This document shows, one piece after another, positions 63,696 to 64,000 of a stretch of DNA of 64,000 nt. Origin of the DNA: Bombella saccharophila. GTDB taxonomy: Bacteria > Pseudomonadota > Alphaproteobacteria > Acetobacterales > Acetobacteraceae. The DNA lies in NCBI RefSeq assembly GCF_026385475.1, contig NZ_JANIDW010000002.1:310001-374000 (forward strand), written 5' to 3'. The stretch's first letter is position 1. Each line of letters begins with the position of its first letter. The position numbers and the translations under genes are program-made. The notes beneath the pieces are model-generated. The model did not search any database and had not been told where the DNA came from. It was given only the letters and a program-made list of their open reading frames with translations.

Positions 63696-64000
63696 ATGGC
63701 TGAGCAATCCCCCCCTATCGACCATGATAGCTGGCGGCCACGCCATAACCCTTGGCTTGTGGCTGTCGTGGTCACCTTGGCCGCTTTTATGGAGGTGCTT
63801 GATACCACCATCGTAAATGTGGCTCTTCCGCATATTGCAGGCTCTTTAGGGAGTTCCTACGATGATGCCACATGGGCGCTGACCTCCTATCTTGTGGCCA
63901 ATGGGATTGTGCTGACCATCTCAAGCTGGTTGTCAAAACGCTTTGGGCGGAAGCGTTATTTCCTCATCTGCGTGGCGATGTTCACCCTTTCCTCCTTTTT
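63696..64000 (+). CDS. emrB: EmrB/QacA-family MFS drug efflux pump, 3' part missing
   Basis: The first 101 codons are visible, open to the window end. The N-terminus MAEQSPPIDHDSWRP is followed by TM1 with the DHA2 signature LDTTIVNVALPHIAG (the conserved antiporter motif), ATWALTSYLVAN in TM2 and the motif A loop SKRFGRKRYF. With emrA it forms a drug efflux operon. The remaining roughly 400 residues lie beyond the window. Confidence 0.92.
   Translation, partial: MAEQSPPIDHDSWRPRHNPWLVAVVVTLAAFMEVLDTTIVNVALPHIAGSLGSSYDDATWALTSYLVANGIVLTISSWLSKRFGRKRYFLICVAMFTLSSF

Overview
The window is a dense chromosomal stretch of an alphaproteobacterium, most likely an acetic acid bacterium (Acetobacteraceae). 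The evidence is the mid-50s-looking GC content, the alphaproteobacterial gene families (UbiM-like hydroxylase, single-chain PhoU/PhoB/PhoR, RND and EmrAB pumps), the ubiquinone-linked electron-transfer genes, and an alpha-keto acid decarboxylase remnant typical of that family. The genus cannot be fixed from the sequence alone; a reduced-genome, bee-associated Bombella-like relative would fit but is only a guess. I see no prophage, insertion sequence, CRISPR array or plasmid-type genes. Almost everything is core metabolism, envelope and information processing.

Layout. 1-7.7 kb (minus strand): ETF-ubiquinone oxidoreductase (cut by the window edge), trmB, metK, dapB, dnaJ and dnaK. 8-13.5 kb (plus): an unidentified lipoprotein, a GT4 glycosyltransferase, a 52-residue basic protein, an EamA transporter, dcd and murA. 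13.5-15.4 kb (minus): a LOG-family protein and an MFS transporter. 15.6-22.7 kb (plus): a Nudix hydrolase, a TVP38-type membrane protein, a Bcr/CflA transporter, apt, hrpB and a membrane-anchored HtrA protease. 22.8-26.2 kb (minus): a SIMPL-domain protein, a small secreted protein and a two-component system. 26.4-27.4 kb (plus): an aldo-keto reductase. 27.5-34.6 kb (minus): the cytochrome bc1 operon, a lone RND permease, a Gly/Tyr/His-rich exported protein and ybaK. 34.7-35.7 kb (plus): an ABM monooxygenase and alkB. 35.7-43.5 kb (minus): an exported protein, sdaA, a TIM-barrel isomerase, an alpha/beta hydrolase, phoR-phoB-phoU and a LysR regulator. 43.5-45.1 kb (plus): a broken alpha-keto acid decarboxylase. 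45.2-49.8 kb (minus): tRNA-Glu(CTC), a HIT protein and a histidine operon hisB-hisH-[GNAT-hisA]-hisF-hisE. 49.9-51.8 kb (plus): a nitroreductase and a UbiM-like hydroxylase. 51.8-56.9 kb (minus): an RluA-family synthase, ftsK, rsmD and an RluB-type synthase. 57-64 kb: tadA (plus), azlCD (minus), a DegP/HtrA protease (plus), a threonine aldolase (minus), folD (plus) and emrA-emrB (plus, cut by the window edge).

The most notable points are these. (1) A single reading frame joins a GNAT acetyltransferase to HisA inside the histidine operon, with a possible internal start in front of the HisA part. (2) An alpha-keto acid decarboxylase has lost its 5' end and is frameshifted, and the neighbouring LysR gene appears to take its start codon from the remaining decarboxylase DNA. 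(3) A Pho-box-like sequence lies upstream of phoU but points away from it. (4) Two good palindromes lie upstream of emrAB with no regulator gene beside them. (5) An unexplained long inverted repeat lies upstream of metK. I found no clear case for a wholly new multi-gene system; the fusion and the gene-decay junction are the best candidates for follow-up.
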